Below are positions 17,867 through 27,595 of a stretch of DNA of 64,000 bases, piece after piece. Under the pieces are notes generated by a model. That model ran no database searches. It was not told the origin of the DNA and worked only from the letters and a program-made list of their open reading frames with translations. The stretch lies in the NCBI RefSeq assembly GCF_024347655.1, contig NZ_AP025514.1, positions 2,480,001-2,544,000 on the forward strand, in the 5' to 3' direction. Every line of letters begins with the position of its first letter. The first letter of the stretch is position 1. A program made the translations under genes and the position numbers. Source of the stretch: Vibrio toranzoniae. GTDB lineage: Bacteria; Pseudomonadota; Gammaproteobacteria; Enterobacterales; Vibrionaceae.

Positions 17867-18537
17867 ACATCACATCCCCTACCTCTTTGTTTTTCTGTCT
17901 ACTACATTTAGTCCAATCGAAAACCTAGGAGAGATAAAAACAGACCTTTACACATATAGGATTAATAAATTAGTTATTCAAGTTTTATATTTTTACGCAT
18001 TTAAAGGTTGTAATATGGAAGTGTAACTCCAGGTAAAGTAAATTTAACTGTTTCATATTCAATTACTTAAATTAAATATCAATTAAAAATAATATAATCG
18101 ATACCTAGCCTTCATTTATTAATCATTAAAATAACTGTATGTTTTATATCCATTAGAAAAAGAAAAGAGATAAAGGGCACGAAGAGGATTTCCATACAAA
18201 TATGAACCTCTGTCTCAAAAGTAAGACAATAAAACTTAAAAATAAGCATTTAGTTTAGTAATAAGTAGAATTCTCAAACTCTAAGTTATTAGTGACTAAA
18301 ATAAGATTGAGTTAAGTTGGCAGAAGTAGATCTGTGTTGAGCAAAATTTAGCACTTGGAGCACTATTCAATGGATAAAAGAGCATATTTCGGCGTTGACT
18401 GAATAACTGCACGAAGAAGTTTCTGATATATCAAAGAGCTAGTTTTGGTTTTGCAAAGAGAGTAAACATCATTGTTCCTTACAAGTCCTGCAGTGTAACT
18501 CTTTCTAAGAAGAAAGAGTTACATACGCTAATCTAAC
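17867..18537. other. AT-rich non-coding interval upstream of tadE
   Basis: About 670 bp with no open frame of note on either strand and markedly AT-rich sequence. It should carry the tadE promoter (minus strand) and the 3' end of the DUF1127 transcript. Short imperfect dyads are present, for example TTAGTTTAGTAATAA against TTATTAGTGACTAA near 18250-18298. No sigma-54 or CRP site is convincing. The length and composition suggest either a complex promoter or an insertion boundary. Confidence 0.5.
18494..18523. other. Perfect 13-bp hairpin downstream of the DUF1127 gene
   Basis: TGTAACTCTTTCT (18494-18506) and AGAAAGAGTTACA (18511-18523) are perfect complements around AAGA. It begins 14 bp after the DUF1127 stop on the minus strand. 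No T tract follows on either strand, so it is a poor intrinsic terminator and may protect an mRNA 3' end. Confidence 0.6.
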
Positions 18538-18744
18538 TCACTTCCAAAACGGTTTTCTCAGCTCTTCGTTAACCTGACTTTGGGTAATACCAACATCTTC
18601 AAGTAAATGATCCGACAGTTCAGATAAGTGTTTTCTTGTTCTACGATTCTGAAGATACATCTTAAACTTAGAATAGAATTTCTTAACTGGGAACGATGAT
18701 AAGAATGAATGATGAGTAGTTGATATCTCTGTTATTGTGTTCAT
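18538..18744 (-). CDS. DUF1127 family small protein
   Basis: A 68-residue basic protein whose C-terminal 45 residues match the DUF1127/YjiS pattern (RRTRKHLSELSDHLLEDVGITQ). Small DUF1127 proteins in alphaproteobacteria bind RNA and affect phosphate, carbon and nitrogen metabolism, but their role in Vibrio is not established. The start at 18744 has AGGAG five bases upstream; an ATG 13 codons earlier lacks one. It is divergent from the LysR gene across about 100 bp, so that regulator may control it. Confidence 0.85.
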   Translation of the reverse strand: MNTITEISTTHHSFLSSFPVKKFYSKFKMYLQNRRTRKHLSELSDHLLEDVGITQSQVNEELRKPFWK

Positions 18745-18847
18745 TGCAACTCTCCTATTGATTTTCCGCTTTGTCGTGGTCAATAATCGACCAATAGCGC
18801 ACTAACGACAAACGATAGATACTGGCAGTCAGTTAAGGATAACTAAT

Positions 18848-19798
18848 GTGAGAGAACGAACCCCACCATTCCAAGGGATCTATTACTTTTACACTGCAGC
18901 TGAAACAGGCAGTTTTAAACTCGCCGCAGAAAAGCTATTTGTCACGGCTGCAGCCGTCAGCCAACAAATTCGCCAACTTGAAGAGTGGTTAGGCGCAGAT
19001 CTGTTTATTCGCCAACACCGGAAAATAGTATTAACTCACGAAGGTGAAGTGCTCTATCTACAAGCGAAAAAAGGCTTTGCTCATATTCAAGATGGTGTAA
19101 GACAAATCAACCAAGATCCTAACCCCACTCAATTATCAATTTCTACCGTGCCCTCTTTTGCACAACATTGGTTAGTGCCTCGAATTGGCGATTTTCGCGA
19201 GCGTCATCCAGATTTATCTATGCTGATCGAACCGACCAACAAGTTAGTAACCTTTGAAGATTCTAATATTGATGTCTGTGTTCGATATGGCCATGGTCAA
19301 TACCCAAACATTGAATCACGTTGGTTAATGGACGAAGTGGTTTACCCTGTCTGCCACCCTATCTACCAAGAAAATCATGGGATTTATGATATTAACGACT
19401 TGCATAAGGCCGAATTGATTGAAGATCGCTGGCCTGATATGGATTGGAACCTATGGTTAGACGTTGTTGGTGTGAAAGCTGGCCGTTCGTCACTGCAATT
19501 TGATGGATCTCATTTTGTTTTAGAAGGCGCGTTATCGGTTCAAGGTGTAGCGCTGGTTAAGCACAGCTTGGTGTATCGTTATTTGCAAGAAAAGAAGTTA
19601 GTAAGAATTGGTAACATTGCGCTCAAGCCCAAATACAATTACTTTTTATGTGCCCCCGCAGGTTACTTTCATCGAGAAAAAATAAAACGTTTCGAAGAAT
19701 GGATGCAGGCCCAAGTTAAATTGTTTGGCGATAGGGGTAGAGAAGAATTGTCGATTATCCACACCGATTACGAACTCAAATGGTCGAATAATTCATAA
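18848..19798 (+). CDS. LysR-family regulator (GcvA-like), GTG start
   Basis: A 316-residue regulator with an N-terminal winged helix-turn-helix (AAETGSFKLAAEKLFVTAAA, VSQQIRQLEEWLGADLFIR) and a LysR substrate-binding domain. It resembles the GcvA branch, including a PSFAQHWLVPRIGDFRERHP segment. Translation starts at GTG 18848 with AAGGA upstream. An ATG overlapping this start (18846) is followed at once by TGA, making a start-stop pair that could slow initiation. It is divergent from the DUF1127 gene, a pairing seen elsewhere, and may regulate it. Confidence 0.88.
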   Translation: MRERTPPFQGIYYFYTAAETGSFKLAAEKLFVTAAAVSQQIRQLEEWLGADLFIRQHRKIVLTHEGEVLYLQAKKGFAHIQDGVRQINQDPNPTQLSISTVPSFAQHWLVPRIGDFRERHPDLSMLIEPTNKLVTFEDSNIDVCVRYGHGQYPNIESRWLMDEVVYPVCHPIYQENHGIYDINDLHKAELIEDRWPDMDWNLWLDVVGVKAGRSSLQFDGSHFVLEGALSVQGVALVKHSLVYRYLQEKKLVRIGNIALKPKYNYFLCAPAGYFHREKIKRFEEWMQAQVKLFGDRGREELSIIHTDYELKWSNNS

Positions 19799-19843
19799 AG
19801 CGAAACTGGTATACTGAGCTCAAATAAATGGCGAGAGCACCTC

Positions 19844-20062
19844 ATGACACAAGAAAATAACCCACTTCATGGTATCACTCTACAAAAGCTACTGACTGAA
19901 TTGGTTGAGCATTACGGTTGGGAAGAGTTGAGTTACATGGTGAACATCAACTGTTTCAAAAAAGACCCGAGTATTAAATCTAGCTTAAAATTCTTGAGAA
20001 AAACAGACTGGGCACGAGTTAAAGTTGAGTCTATTTATATTGAGTTAAAACGGAATTCATAA
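19844..20062 (+). CDS. VF530 family (DUF2132) small DNA-binding-like protein
   Basis: A 72-residue protein matching the VF530 family, named after a Vibrio fischeri structure. The pattern is [20 protein letters not shown], then [20 protein letters not shown] and [10 protein letters not shown]. The fold is a small helical domain related to DNA-binding proteins; biological role unknown. It is followed by a shared terminator with fusA. Confidence 0.88.
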   Translation: MTQENNPLHGITLQKLLTELVEHYGWEELSYMVNINCFKKDPSIKSSLKFLRKTDWARVKVESIYIELKRNS

Positions 20063-20089
20063 GTCTTAGTCTTCCAGAAATGAGATAAC

Positions 20090-20124
20090 AAAAAGCCCCG
20101 CCAGTCAGACTAGCGGGGCTTTTT
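20090..20124. terminator. Bidirectional terminator between the VF530 gene and fusA paralogue
   Basis: AGCCCCGC and GCGGGGCT form perfect 8-bp arms flanked by A5 and T5, so it can terminate both converging genes. Confidence 0.92.
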
Positions 20125-20146
20125 AGTTAACTTAGAAAAGAGCTAA

Positions 20147-22234
20147 TTACTTACCAGCTTCTTTTTCTGCTTTAACTTTTGCAATTACTTCGTCAGCAAC
20201 GTTAGTTGGACATGGAGAGTACTGTTGGAATTCCATAGAGAATTGACCACGACCCGAAGTAATAGTACGTAGGTGACCGATGTAGCCGAACATCTCAGAA
20301 AGAGGTACGTCAGCTTTAATACGAACACCTGTTACGCCTGCTTGTTGATCTTTGATCATGCCACGACGACGGTTAAGGTCACCGATAACATCACCAACGT
20401 GATCTTCTGGAGTGAATACGTCAACATGCATAATTGGCTCAAGAAGTTGCGCGCCAGCTTTAGGCATAGATTGACGGAATGCACCTTTCGCTGCGATTTC
20501 AAATGCGATAGCAGATGAATCGACTGCGTGGAAACCACCATCGAAAAGTTCAACTTCAACGTCTAGAGTAGGGAAGCCAGCTAGTACGCCGTTTTCCATC
20601 ATAGATGCAAAGCCTTTCTCAACTGCTGGCCAGAATTCTTTAGGAACGTTACCGCCCACAACAGAAGACTTGAATGAGAAGCCAGAACCAGCTTCGCCTG
20701 GTTTGATACGGTAATCGATCTTACCGAATTGACCAGAACCACCAGATTGTTTCTTGTGCGTGTAGCTATCTTCAATTGCTTGAGTGATAGTTTCACGGTA
20801 AGCAACTTGAGGAGCACCTACAGTTAGGTCAACGCCGTATGTACGCTTAAGGATATCTACCTTGATGTCTAGGTGAAGTTCACCCATACCTTTAAGGATA
20901 GTTTCGCCAGTCTCTTCGTCAGTCTCAACTTGGAAAGATGGATCTTCTGCAACCATTTTACCGATTGCAATACCCATTTTCTCAGAACCGCCTTTATCTT
21001 TTGGAGATACAGCGATTGAGATTACTGGAGTTGGGAATACCATTGGCTCAAGCGTTACTGGGTGCTTAGGATCACATAGAGTGTGACCAGTTTGCACGTT
21101 CTTCATACCAACGATCGCAATGATGTCACCAGCTTGTGCGCTAGTTAGTTCGTTACGGTCATCAGCTTGCATCTCAACCATACGGCCAACACGCTCAGTT
21201 TTACCAGTAAAGGCATTAAGAATAGTGTCACCTTTGTTCAATTTACCAGAGTAAATACGAACGAAAGTTAGGGCACCGAAGCGGTCATCCATGATTTTGA
21301 ATGCAAGCGCTTTAAATGTCTCGCTTGTAGAAACGATAGCGTGCTCGCCAGTTTCTTCGCCTTCTTCGTCCATTAGAGGTTGAGGATCAACTTCAGTTGG
21401 AGAAGGTAGGTAATCTACAACAGCGTCAAGAACGATTTGTACGCCCTTGTTTTTGAATGCAGAACCACAGAAAGTTGGGAAGAATGCTAGGTCACGAGTA
21501 CCTTTACGGATACAACGCTTGATGTCTTCAATAGAAGGCTCTTCACCTTCCATGTAAGCTTCCATTAGGTCATCGTCTTGCTCTACAGCAGTTTCGATTA
21601 GCTCTTCACGGTATTGTTCTACGTCATCTACCATGTCCGCAGGAACATCTTTTATTTCGTAGTTTTCAGGAAGACCAGTGTCATCCCAAACGTATGCTTT
21701 ACGGCTTAGTAGGTCTACAACACCAACGAATTCGTCTTCACGACCGATTGGTAGAACCATAACTAGAGGAGTTGCACCTAGAACGTTTTTAACTTGGTCA
21801 ACAACGTTGTAGAAATCTGCACCCATACGGTCTAGTTTGTTAACGAAGATCAGACGAGATACACCTGATTCGTTAGCGTAGCGCCAGTTAGTTTCTGATT
21901 GAGGTTCAACACCACCAGAACCACAGAATACACCGATACCGCCATCAAGTACTTTAAGAGAACGGTATACTTCAACTGTAAAGTCAACGTGTCCAGGAGT
22001 ATCGATAACGTTTAGACGGTGATCGTTCCAAAAACAGCTTACAGCTGCTGATTGGATAGTAATACCGCGCTCAGCTTCCTGTTCCATGAAGTCAGTCGTT
22101 GATTCGCCATCATGTGTCTCACCAGATTTGTGGATTTGACCAGTTAGCTTAAGGATACGCTCAGTGGTAGTTGTTTTACCCGCATCAACGTGCGCGAAAA
22201 TACCAATGTTTCTGTATTTCGATAAATCTGCCAT
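20147..22234 (-). CDS. fusA2: Elongation factor G, stand-alone paralogue (EF-G2 type)
   Basis: A 695-residue translational GTPase. The G domain has [10 protein letters not shown] (about 14-23), the switch [10 protein letters not shown] and NKLDRMG; domains II to V follow with the full-length EF-G layout. It differs from str-operon EF-G in conserved places (for example [20 protein letters not shown]). The gene is not beside rpsL, rpsG or tuf but beside radA, which fits the second fusA copy of V. cholerae. In Pseudomonas aeruginosa two EF-G copies divide translocation and ribosome recycling; whether that holds here is open. Confidence 0.9.
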   Translation of the reverse strand: MADLSKYRNIGIFAHVDAGKTTTTERILKLTGQIHKSGETHDGESTTDFMEQEAERGITIQSAAVSCFWNDHRLNVIDTPGHVDFTVEVYRSLKVLDGGIGVFCGSGGVEPQSETNWRYANESGVSRLIFVNKLDRMGADFYNVVDQVKNVLGATPLVMVLPIGREDEFVGVVDLLSRKAYVWDDTGLPENYEIKDVPADMVDDVEQYREELIETAVEQDDDLMEAYMEGEEPSIEDIKRCIRKGTRDLAFFPTFCGSAFKNKGVQIVLDAVVDYLPSPTEVDPQPLMDEEGEETGEHAIVSTSETFKALAFKIMDDRFGALTFVRIYSGKLNKGDTILNAFTGKTERVGRMVEMQADDRNELTSAQAGDIIAIVGMKNVQTGHTLCDPKHPVTLEPMVFPTPVISIAVSPKDKGGSEKMGIAIGKMVAEDPSFQVETDEETGETILKGMGELHLDIKVDILKRTYGVDLTVGAPQVAYRETITQAIEDSYTHKKQSGGSGQFGKIDYRIKPGEAGSGFSFKSSVVGGNVPKEFWPAVEKGFASMMENGVLAGFPTLDVEVELFDGGFHAVDSSAIAFEIAAKGAFRQSMPKAGAQLLEPIMHVDVFTPEDHVGDVIGDLNRRRGMIKDQQAGVTGVRIKADVPLSEMFGYIGHLRTITSGRGQFSMEFQQYSPCPTNVADEVIAKVKAEKEAGK

Positions 22235-22323
22235 TGTCTTACTCTGTTAATAGGATATAAAATGCGCGCAGAGTATATCACAATCTGTGAAGACTGATAG
22301 CTTTGCATGCATTTGGGTCTAAA

Positions 22324-22357
22324 AAACTTTGCCTTTTTCTAACATATAGAAAAAGGC
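22324..22357 (-). terminator. Terminator-like hairpin downstream of radA
   Basis: GCCTTTTTCTA (22331-22341) and TAGAAAAAGGC (22347-22357) are perfect 11-bp arms. On the minus strand the stem is followed by AAAG and then TTTTTT, so it can end radA transcription before fusA2. Confidence 0.65.
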
Positions 22358-22469
22358 ACTCAAGTAGTAACAATCTAAGTGATTGTTATTTATAGTGCTA
22401 ACCCAAAGTTCAATCGGCTTTAAGGTTAGGCTGAATTGCTGCTGTATAGAGTAGCTGAAGTGAGTTCAA

Positions 22470-23849
22470 TTACAACTCATCAAAAGCATTAATTGCCTCT
22501 GATAACTTTTTCACACCGTGGATCTGCATTCCTGGAATGCCACCTTTAGGCATATTAGCCGCCGGTACAATCGCTTTCTTAAAGCCGTGTTTGAATGCTT
22601 CATTTAAACGTTCTTGCCCGCTTGGTACAGGTCGAATCTCACCCGCTAGGCCTACTTCACCAAATACCACCACATCTTTGGGTAATGCTCGGTCTCTGAA
22701 ACTAGATAGTAGTGCCATCACCAACGCAAGATCAGCACTGGTTTCGGTTACTTTAACACCACCGACGACATTCACAAACACATCTTGATCAGCCATTTGT
22801 AAGCCGCCATGTTTATGCAGCACCGCCAATAACAGTGAAAGTCTGTTTTGCTCTAAGCCGACAGCGACACGACGCGGGTTAGCCAGCTGTGAATAGTCGA
22901 CCAGAGCTTGGATTTCAACAAGAAGCGGACGAGTCCCCTCCCATACAACCATCACTGAACTGCCCGAGGTTTCTTCTTCACCACGAGACAAGAATATAGC
23001 AGATGGGTTGCTGACTTCTTTTAACCCTTGACCTGTCATGGCAAACACTCCCAGCTCATTCACCGCACCAAAACGGTTTTTGTGGCTGCGCAATGTTCTA
23101 AAACGGCTATCTGTTCCACCATCCAGAAGAACAGAACAGTCAATAATGTGCTCAAGCACTTTTGGCCCCGCTAGCGTACCGTCTTTCGTTACGTGTCCCA
23201 CTAAGAATACCGCAACGTTATTCTGTTTTGCGTAACGTGTTAATGCGGTTGCTGACTCACGAACCTGAGCAACGCTGCCTGGTGATGACTGAACATCAGC
23301 GACATGCATAACTTGGATTGAGTCAATGACCATGATCTTTGGCTGTTCTTTTTCCGCGATCTGACAGATCTTATCTACGTTCGTTTCAGAGAGCATTTTG
23401 AGATGCTCTTTCGGTAAACCAAGTCGAGAGGCACGCATTGCTACTTGTTGCAATGATTCTTCACCTGTCACATAGAGAGTAGGCAACTGAGAAGAGAGCT
23501 GACACATGGTTTGCAGCAGCAGTGTTGATTTACCTGCACCAGGGTTACCGCCAATCAGGATAGCAGCACCAGGCACGACACCACCGCCTAGCACACGGTC
23601 AAGCTCTTTGAAGCCACTGCTAAAACGAGGGACTTCTTGCAGGTTAATTTCCGATAATGTCTGAACACTCGCTTCCGTGACCCCACCCGCATACCCAGAT
23701 AACCTTTCATTACGCACGACCTGAGGTGAAGCGGCTAACCTAACTTCTGTAATCGTGTTCCAAGCACCACATGCATTGCACTGCCCCTGCCAACGTGGAA
23801 AGTCAGCCCCACAGTCATTACACACATAAGCTCGTTTTGCTTTAGCCAT
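22470..23849 (-). CDS. radA: RadA/Sms DNA repair ATPase
   Basis: A 459-residue RecA-like protein that promotes branch migration of recombination intermediates. It has a C4 zinc finger (CNDC...CNAC, residues 10-27), Walker A GGNPGAGKST (about 100-109), the RadA-specific KNRFG motif (257-261), and a C-terminal Lon-protease-like domain that lacks protease function in this family. The length is normal. It is divergent from the PilZ-protein gene and is upstream of fusA2 with its own hairpin. Confidence 0.97.
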   Translation of the reverse strand: MAKAKRAYVCNDCGADFPRWQGQCNACGAWNTITEVRLAASPQVVRNERLSGYAGGVTEASVQTLSEINLQEVPRFSSGFKELDRVLGGGVVPGAAILIGGNPGAGKSTLLLQTMCQLSSQLPTLYVTGEESLQQVAMRASRLGLPKEHLKMLSETNVDKICQIAEKEQPKIMVIDSIQVMHVADVQSSPGSVAQVRESATALTRYAKQNNVAVFLVGHVTKDGTLAGPKVLEHIIDCSVLLDGGTDSRFRTLRSHKNRFGAVNELGVFAMTGQGLKEVSNPSAIFLSRGEEETSGSSVMVVWEGTRPLLVEIQALVDYSQLANPRRVAVGLEQNRLSLLLAVLHKHGGLQMADQDVFVNVVGGVKVTETSADLALVMALLSSFRDRALPKDVVVFGEVGLAGEIRPVPSGQERLNEAFKHGFKKAIVPAANMPKGGIPGMQIHGVKKLSEAINAFDEL

Positions 23850-24010
23850 AAAACCTCAATAATTAGCTTGGCAACTGGTCAATGTTGCTATTTTGTGACC
23901 CCGTTGACCGTACACATAAAAATAAACGTTGCAGTAGAGTCATGAATATCTAAAGATCAAATACAACTTGTCGATAACAATAACGCACCGTCCATTCTAA
24001 CAAGAAAAGT

Positions 24011-26359
24011 ATGCAGCAATCTGAAATTCTATCTGTAGCAGAACGTTTAATCCCGGCTTACCACGCCGAAGATTTCGAATTCCTTCTTTCTCAAATGACA
24101 GAAGGGGAATCGCCGTCTCTGAAGCTGCTCGTTAAAATGGAACTGAATCGTATCATGGCTCCGTGTACAAAGAGCATTGATTTACGCGGGCGCATTGATA
24201 ATGAGTGTCGTCAATTCACTCTCGACGGCCGTAAGCACTGGCTCGATGACATTGCTTTAAACGCGTACCAGCGTGGTACTAAAAAATTTAAAGGCTATAC
24301 CGAAGGCACGTGGGAGTTAGTCATGGCACCACGCACCCAGCAACACCACAGTGCTGTTAAAACCGCCTCTCAAGATCACCATGATATCACCAATGCTAAT
24401 AGCCCATATGAAGCCGAGGCCATAAATCTAGGCTATGACTTAAAGCGCCAAGAAAACAGACTCAAAATCAGCTCACAGGTTGAAATCACCACCTCTAAGG
24501 GGCAAAGCTTACATGGGGTAACGGTTGATATCTCCCCATCGGGTGCCAAGTTTAAGGTGCCAAGCGCCTTTAAATACAATCTCGGTGAGATCATCAGTGT
24601 TAAGTTCACAGAGATGGTTGAAAAGTCGCAAGAAATCGATGTTAACCAAACCGTTGAATTTCGAGTTCTAGGCATTGATGAGTCTTACGAGAACGATGCT
24701 GTTAAATTTTTGAGAACGATCAAAGTAAGCGATACCAATATTGTGGCTCGCTTACTTGAAGAATCTTTAAATAGTTCAAGTAAAAAAACCAGCCATGAGA
24801 ATCAAGACAGGGTTATTCGAACTCGTACTCGAGGGATTGAACACACTTATCTAAAACACACCTGTAATCTTCCCCTGTTCTTCAGTGGCAGTGAGTTAAA
24901 ACTCACCCTACTCACGGACAACAACCACCCGCTATGGCAATATTGGCACGATGAAAGGAACCAGCAAGCTCTGGGGACCTTGTTCAACGAACAACGCATG
25001 AATTTACTGGCTAAGCCTGGTGTTAAAGGTACAAGTAACGTCATCTACTCATTCACCCACGAACATCAGAATAAGACCTTGTTCTACTCGATGATGCTAC
25101 CTGAAGCTTCTCGTGAACAAAGACAACTGTTCTGGCACATCGGAGGGAAACGTAAGAGTTGGAAGACATTCAAATTTTCTGTTTTCGAACTATCAGATAG
25201 TGAGCGACAAGCCTTGGCCAAGCATTCAAATACGCTAGCTCAAAGCTCTGCGCAATTGACCCACTGCGGCATTTTGCAGGAAATAGGCGATCACGAAAGT
25301 GCTGCTGACTATCTATTGAGTGAAAAACCACGGATTCCAAGCAGTGAACTGAATCGCTTCCGCCACCCACGTACCGTGGTTGGGAATATTAAAAGCATCT
25401 ACTTTGATTCCCAAACTCGTCGTAAAGAGCCGAGATACCAATTTAAGTCACCGTTGCAACTCACATCACAAGATGGCGCGACAGCGAGCGGGCAAACCTT
25501 AGACATCTCGAAACGTGGACTCAGCATTACTCTTGAACAACCGATGGTACTCAAGATTGATGATCCGGTATTGGTCAACTTCAATGAGCTACAGCTTTAC
25601 GACAAAAACTTGCCTCTAAGCATTGTCCCTTATCACGTAATTCGAGTAAGCCCGAACGGTCGCAAAGTGCAATTAGTTATCGAAGAGAGCGCTAAAACAA
25701 TGCGTACTATCGCCTTTCTCAATGGGCTTATTGATCAGAACCAGAGTAAGTTAATTAAGAAACAAGAAATACTACCAACGCATTCACTCCTCGAATCGTT
25801 GCACAATATATTGCTTAGCAAGATGGTCAGCAGCCCAATATTCATTGATAAACCTGGCTCAACGCTGCGCTGTAAGATCATTGGTGTAAACTTTCCATTG
25901 AATAAGCATCTCGCGCTACTCGCCAAACTAGGACACAACCAAAAGTTCTCACTCGAACCTATTTTCAAAGGACACTCTAACTCGCTATTGGCTGAGCCAC
26001 TGAAAAGAATTGAAGGTGCAAAGCCTAAACACCATGATGTCTACATTGCCGCAGTTAAGTTTGGTGACAAAATACAATCAGTACATACTAAATTGATCAA
26101 AGAATTCGCTTCAGCAAAAGAAAGGATCTTATTCATTAAAAAGGCACAACATTTAGGTGATGTGTACGTGCTAAGAGTAACGACCGCGCCAATTTTTAAT
26201 CCGCTGACGAGCCTGTTCCAATCGGATTTAGAAGAGCTCTCAAGAATTAGCATGCATCAAGCAAAGAAATTGGAGAACGAGGTCACCGCTTTTATTGGTT
26301 ATGGCGAAGTAGAAGATATTACCGATGAAGTGTTGATTCGATTGGAGCTGACGCGCTAA
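24011..26359 (+). CDS. plzC: PilZ-domain c-di-GMP receptor, PlzC-like
   Basis: A 782-residue cytoplasmic protein with two PilZ domains that both keep the c-di-GMP motifs: RQENR (146-150) with DISPSG (173-178), and RKEPR (471-475) with DISKRG (498-503). The segments between and after have no domain I recognise, and no membrane segment is present. Its place between radA and serB matches plzC of V. cholerae (VC2344), a PilZ protein reported to bind c-di-GMP; the symbol rests on this synteny and domain layout. Two intact sites suggest cooperative or two-ligand sensing. Target process is unknown. Confidence 0.83.
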   Translation: MQQSEILSVAERLIPAYHAEDFEFLLSQMTEGESPSLKLLVKMELNRIMAPCTKSIDLRGRIDNECRQFTLDGRKHWLDDIALNAYQRGTKKFKGYTEGTWELVMAPRTQQHHSAVKTASQDHHDITNANSPYEAEAINLGYDLKRQENRLKISSQVEITTSKGQSLHGVTVDISPSGAKFKVPSAFKYNLGEIISVKFTEMVEKSQEIDVNQTVEFRVLGIDESYENDAVKFLRTIKVSDTNIVARLLEESLNSSSKKTSHENQDRVIRTRTRGIEHTYLKHTCNLPLFFSGSELKLTLLTDNNHPLWQYWHDERNQQALGTLFNEQRMNLLAKPGVKGTSNVIYSFTHEHQNKTLFYSMMLPEASREQRQLFWHIGGKRKSWKTFKFSVFELSDSERQALAKHSNTLAQSSAQLTHCGILQEIGDHESAADYLLSEKPRIPSSELNRFRHPRTVVGNIKSIYFDSQTRRKEPRYQFKSPLQLTSQDGATASGQTLDISKRGLSITLEQPMVLKIDDPVLVNFNELQLYDKNLPLSIVPYHVIRVSPNGRKVQLVIEESAKTMRTIAFLNGLIDQNQSKLIKKQEILPTHSLLESLHNILLSKMVSSPIFIDKPGSTLRCKIIGVNFPLNKHLALLAKLGHNQKFSLEPIFKGHSNSLLAEPLKRIEGAKPKHHDVYIAAVKFGDKIQSVHTKLIKEFASAKERILFIKKAQHLGDVYVLRVTTAPIFNPLTSLFQSDLEELSRISMHQAKKLENEVTAFIGYGEVEDITDEVLIRLELTR

Positions 26360-26505
26360 ATAAACATGTCGTAAATAACGGTATCGATTTGTCGAGTCAT
26401 GAACTTAGCCGATTTGAAAATAGAAAAAGCAAGCTCATCACCTGCTTTTTTGTACCTGAGCTCTATTATAAATTAGTTACGAATAGAGCTTATCAAGAGA
26501 CAACC

Positions 26506-27486
26506 TTAAGGTTTCGCCTGCCAACTTATCTTTTGCTGCTTAGCTAATACACCCGATAAGATACACAGTACCCCGCCTAACCCTGCGTAGCGCACCGCAG
26601 TTTGAGCTTGTTGCTCAACTTTGGGTTTCGCATGGTAGGCAATACCGAGACCCGCTGAATTCATCATAACCAAGTCATTCGCACCATCACCAACTGCAAC
26701 CGTGTTATGCAATTCAAGCTCATACTCTTCAGCCAGCTCAACTAAAATGTCGGCTTTGGTTTGCGCTGAAACCACATCACCCAGAACTTTACCCGTTAGC
26801 TTGCCTTTAACGATTTCTAAAGTGTTCGATTGAGCATGGTCAAGGTCTAGCGTGTCTTTCAAATAATCCGAAAAGTAAGTAAAGCCGCCAGATGCTATAG
26901 CCGTCTTCCAGCCAAGTTTATTCAGAGTATTAACAAGCGAGACTAAATCAGGCATGAATCTCAGTGATTGACGCACTTGCTCCAAGATAGCTTCATCAGC
27001 ACCTTTAAGTGCTCCTACTCGTTGGCGTAAGCTCTGTTCAAAATCCAGTTCTCCTTGCATCGCACGCTCGGTGATTTCAGAAACTAACTCACCGACTCCA
27101 GCCAGCTTTGCAATTTCATCAATGCATTCAATCTGAATCGCGGTGGAATCCATATCCATCACAATCAAACCCGGCTTAGATAAATCTGGGACCTCACTAA
27201 GACAAGCATAATCGAGCTTTAATGCTTGTAGGATCTCTTCGTGTGCTGGGGTTAAATTACCAGACATCAAAGCCACTTCATAATGCCCAACCTTCCACGT
27301 ATCAAGGATGGTGTTGTAAGTGCCAGTGAAAAAGTCGATGTCATCAAAAGATTGTGGTGAAAGGTACTCACCGAACACAATCCAATTCGCTTTAGCCTTA
27401 GCGAGTTGAGAAGCAAAGCGGGTCTCGGGGAGTCGAGTTAATAATGTCGTATGCCTTTTAATCGGCAGATATTTCTGAGCATCCAT
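26506..27486 (-). CDS. serB: Phosphoserine phosphatase SerB
   Basis: A 326-residue HAD-superfamily enzyme that dephosphorylates L-phosphoserine in the last step of serine synthesis. The catalytic DMDST (111-115) has both aspartates; the second motif ASGGF and the third motif VGDGANDLVM are intact. An N-terminal domain of about 100 residues precedes the catalytic part, as in other gammaproteobacterial SerB. It is divergent from the small membrane-protein gene, the same arrangement as serB and ytjB in E. coli. Confidence 0.95.
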   Translation of the reverse strand: MDAQKYLPIKRHTTLLTRLPETRFASQLAKAKANWIVFGEYLSPQSFDDIDFFTGTYNTILDTWKVGHYEVALMSGNLTPAHEEILQALKLDYACLSEVPDLSKPGLIVMDMDSTAIQIECIDEIAKLAGVGELVSEITERAMQGELDFEQSLRQRVGALKGADEAILEQVRQSLRFMPDLVSLVNTLNKLGWKTAIASGGFTYFSDYLKDTLDLDHAQSNTLEIVKGKLTGKVLGDVVSAQTKADILVELAEEYELELHNTVAVGDGANDLVMMNSAGLGIAYHAKPKVEQQAQTAVRYAGLGGVLCILSGVLAKQQKISWQAKP

Positions 27487-27595
27487 GTGTATGATTCCTA
27501 ATTAACTATGCTAAACGTTAACCTATTGCAATTTGAAAACGCAAGTCTCAATATGTCTTAATCATAACATTTGTTTATTTCAGGCTTCGTGAAAC

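Noticed and set aside
18240..18300. Imperfect dyad TTAGTTTAGTAATAA and TTATTAGTGACTAA as an operator
   Set aside because: In such AT-rich sequence matches of this quality are expected by chance; kept only as part of the gap description.
24433..26253. Several 60-80 codon frames opposite the PilZ gene
   Set aside because: They are antisense shadows of a well-supported gene with no ribosome binding sites.
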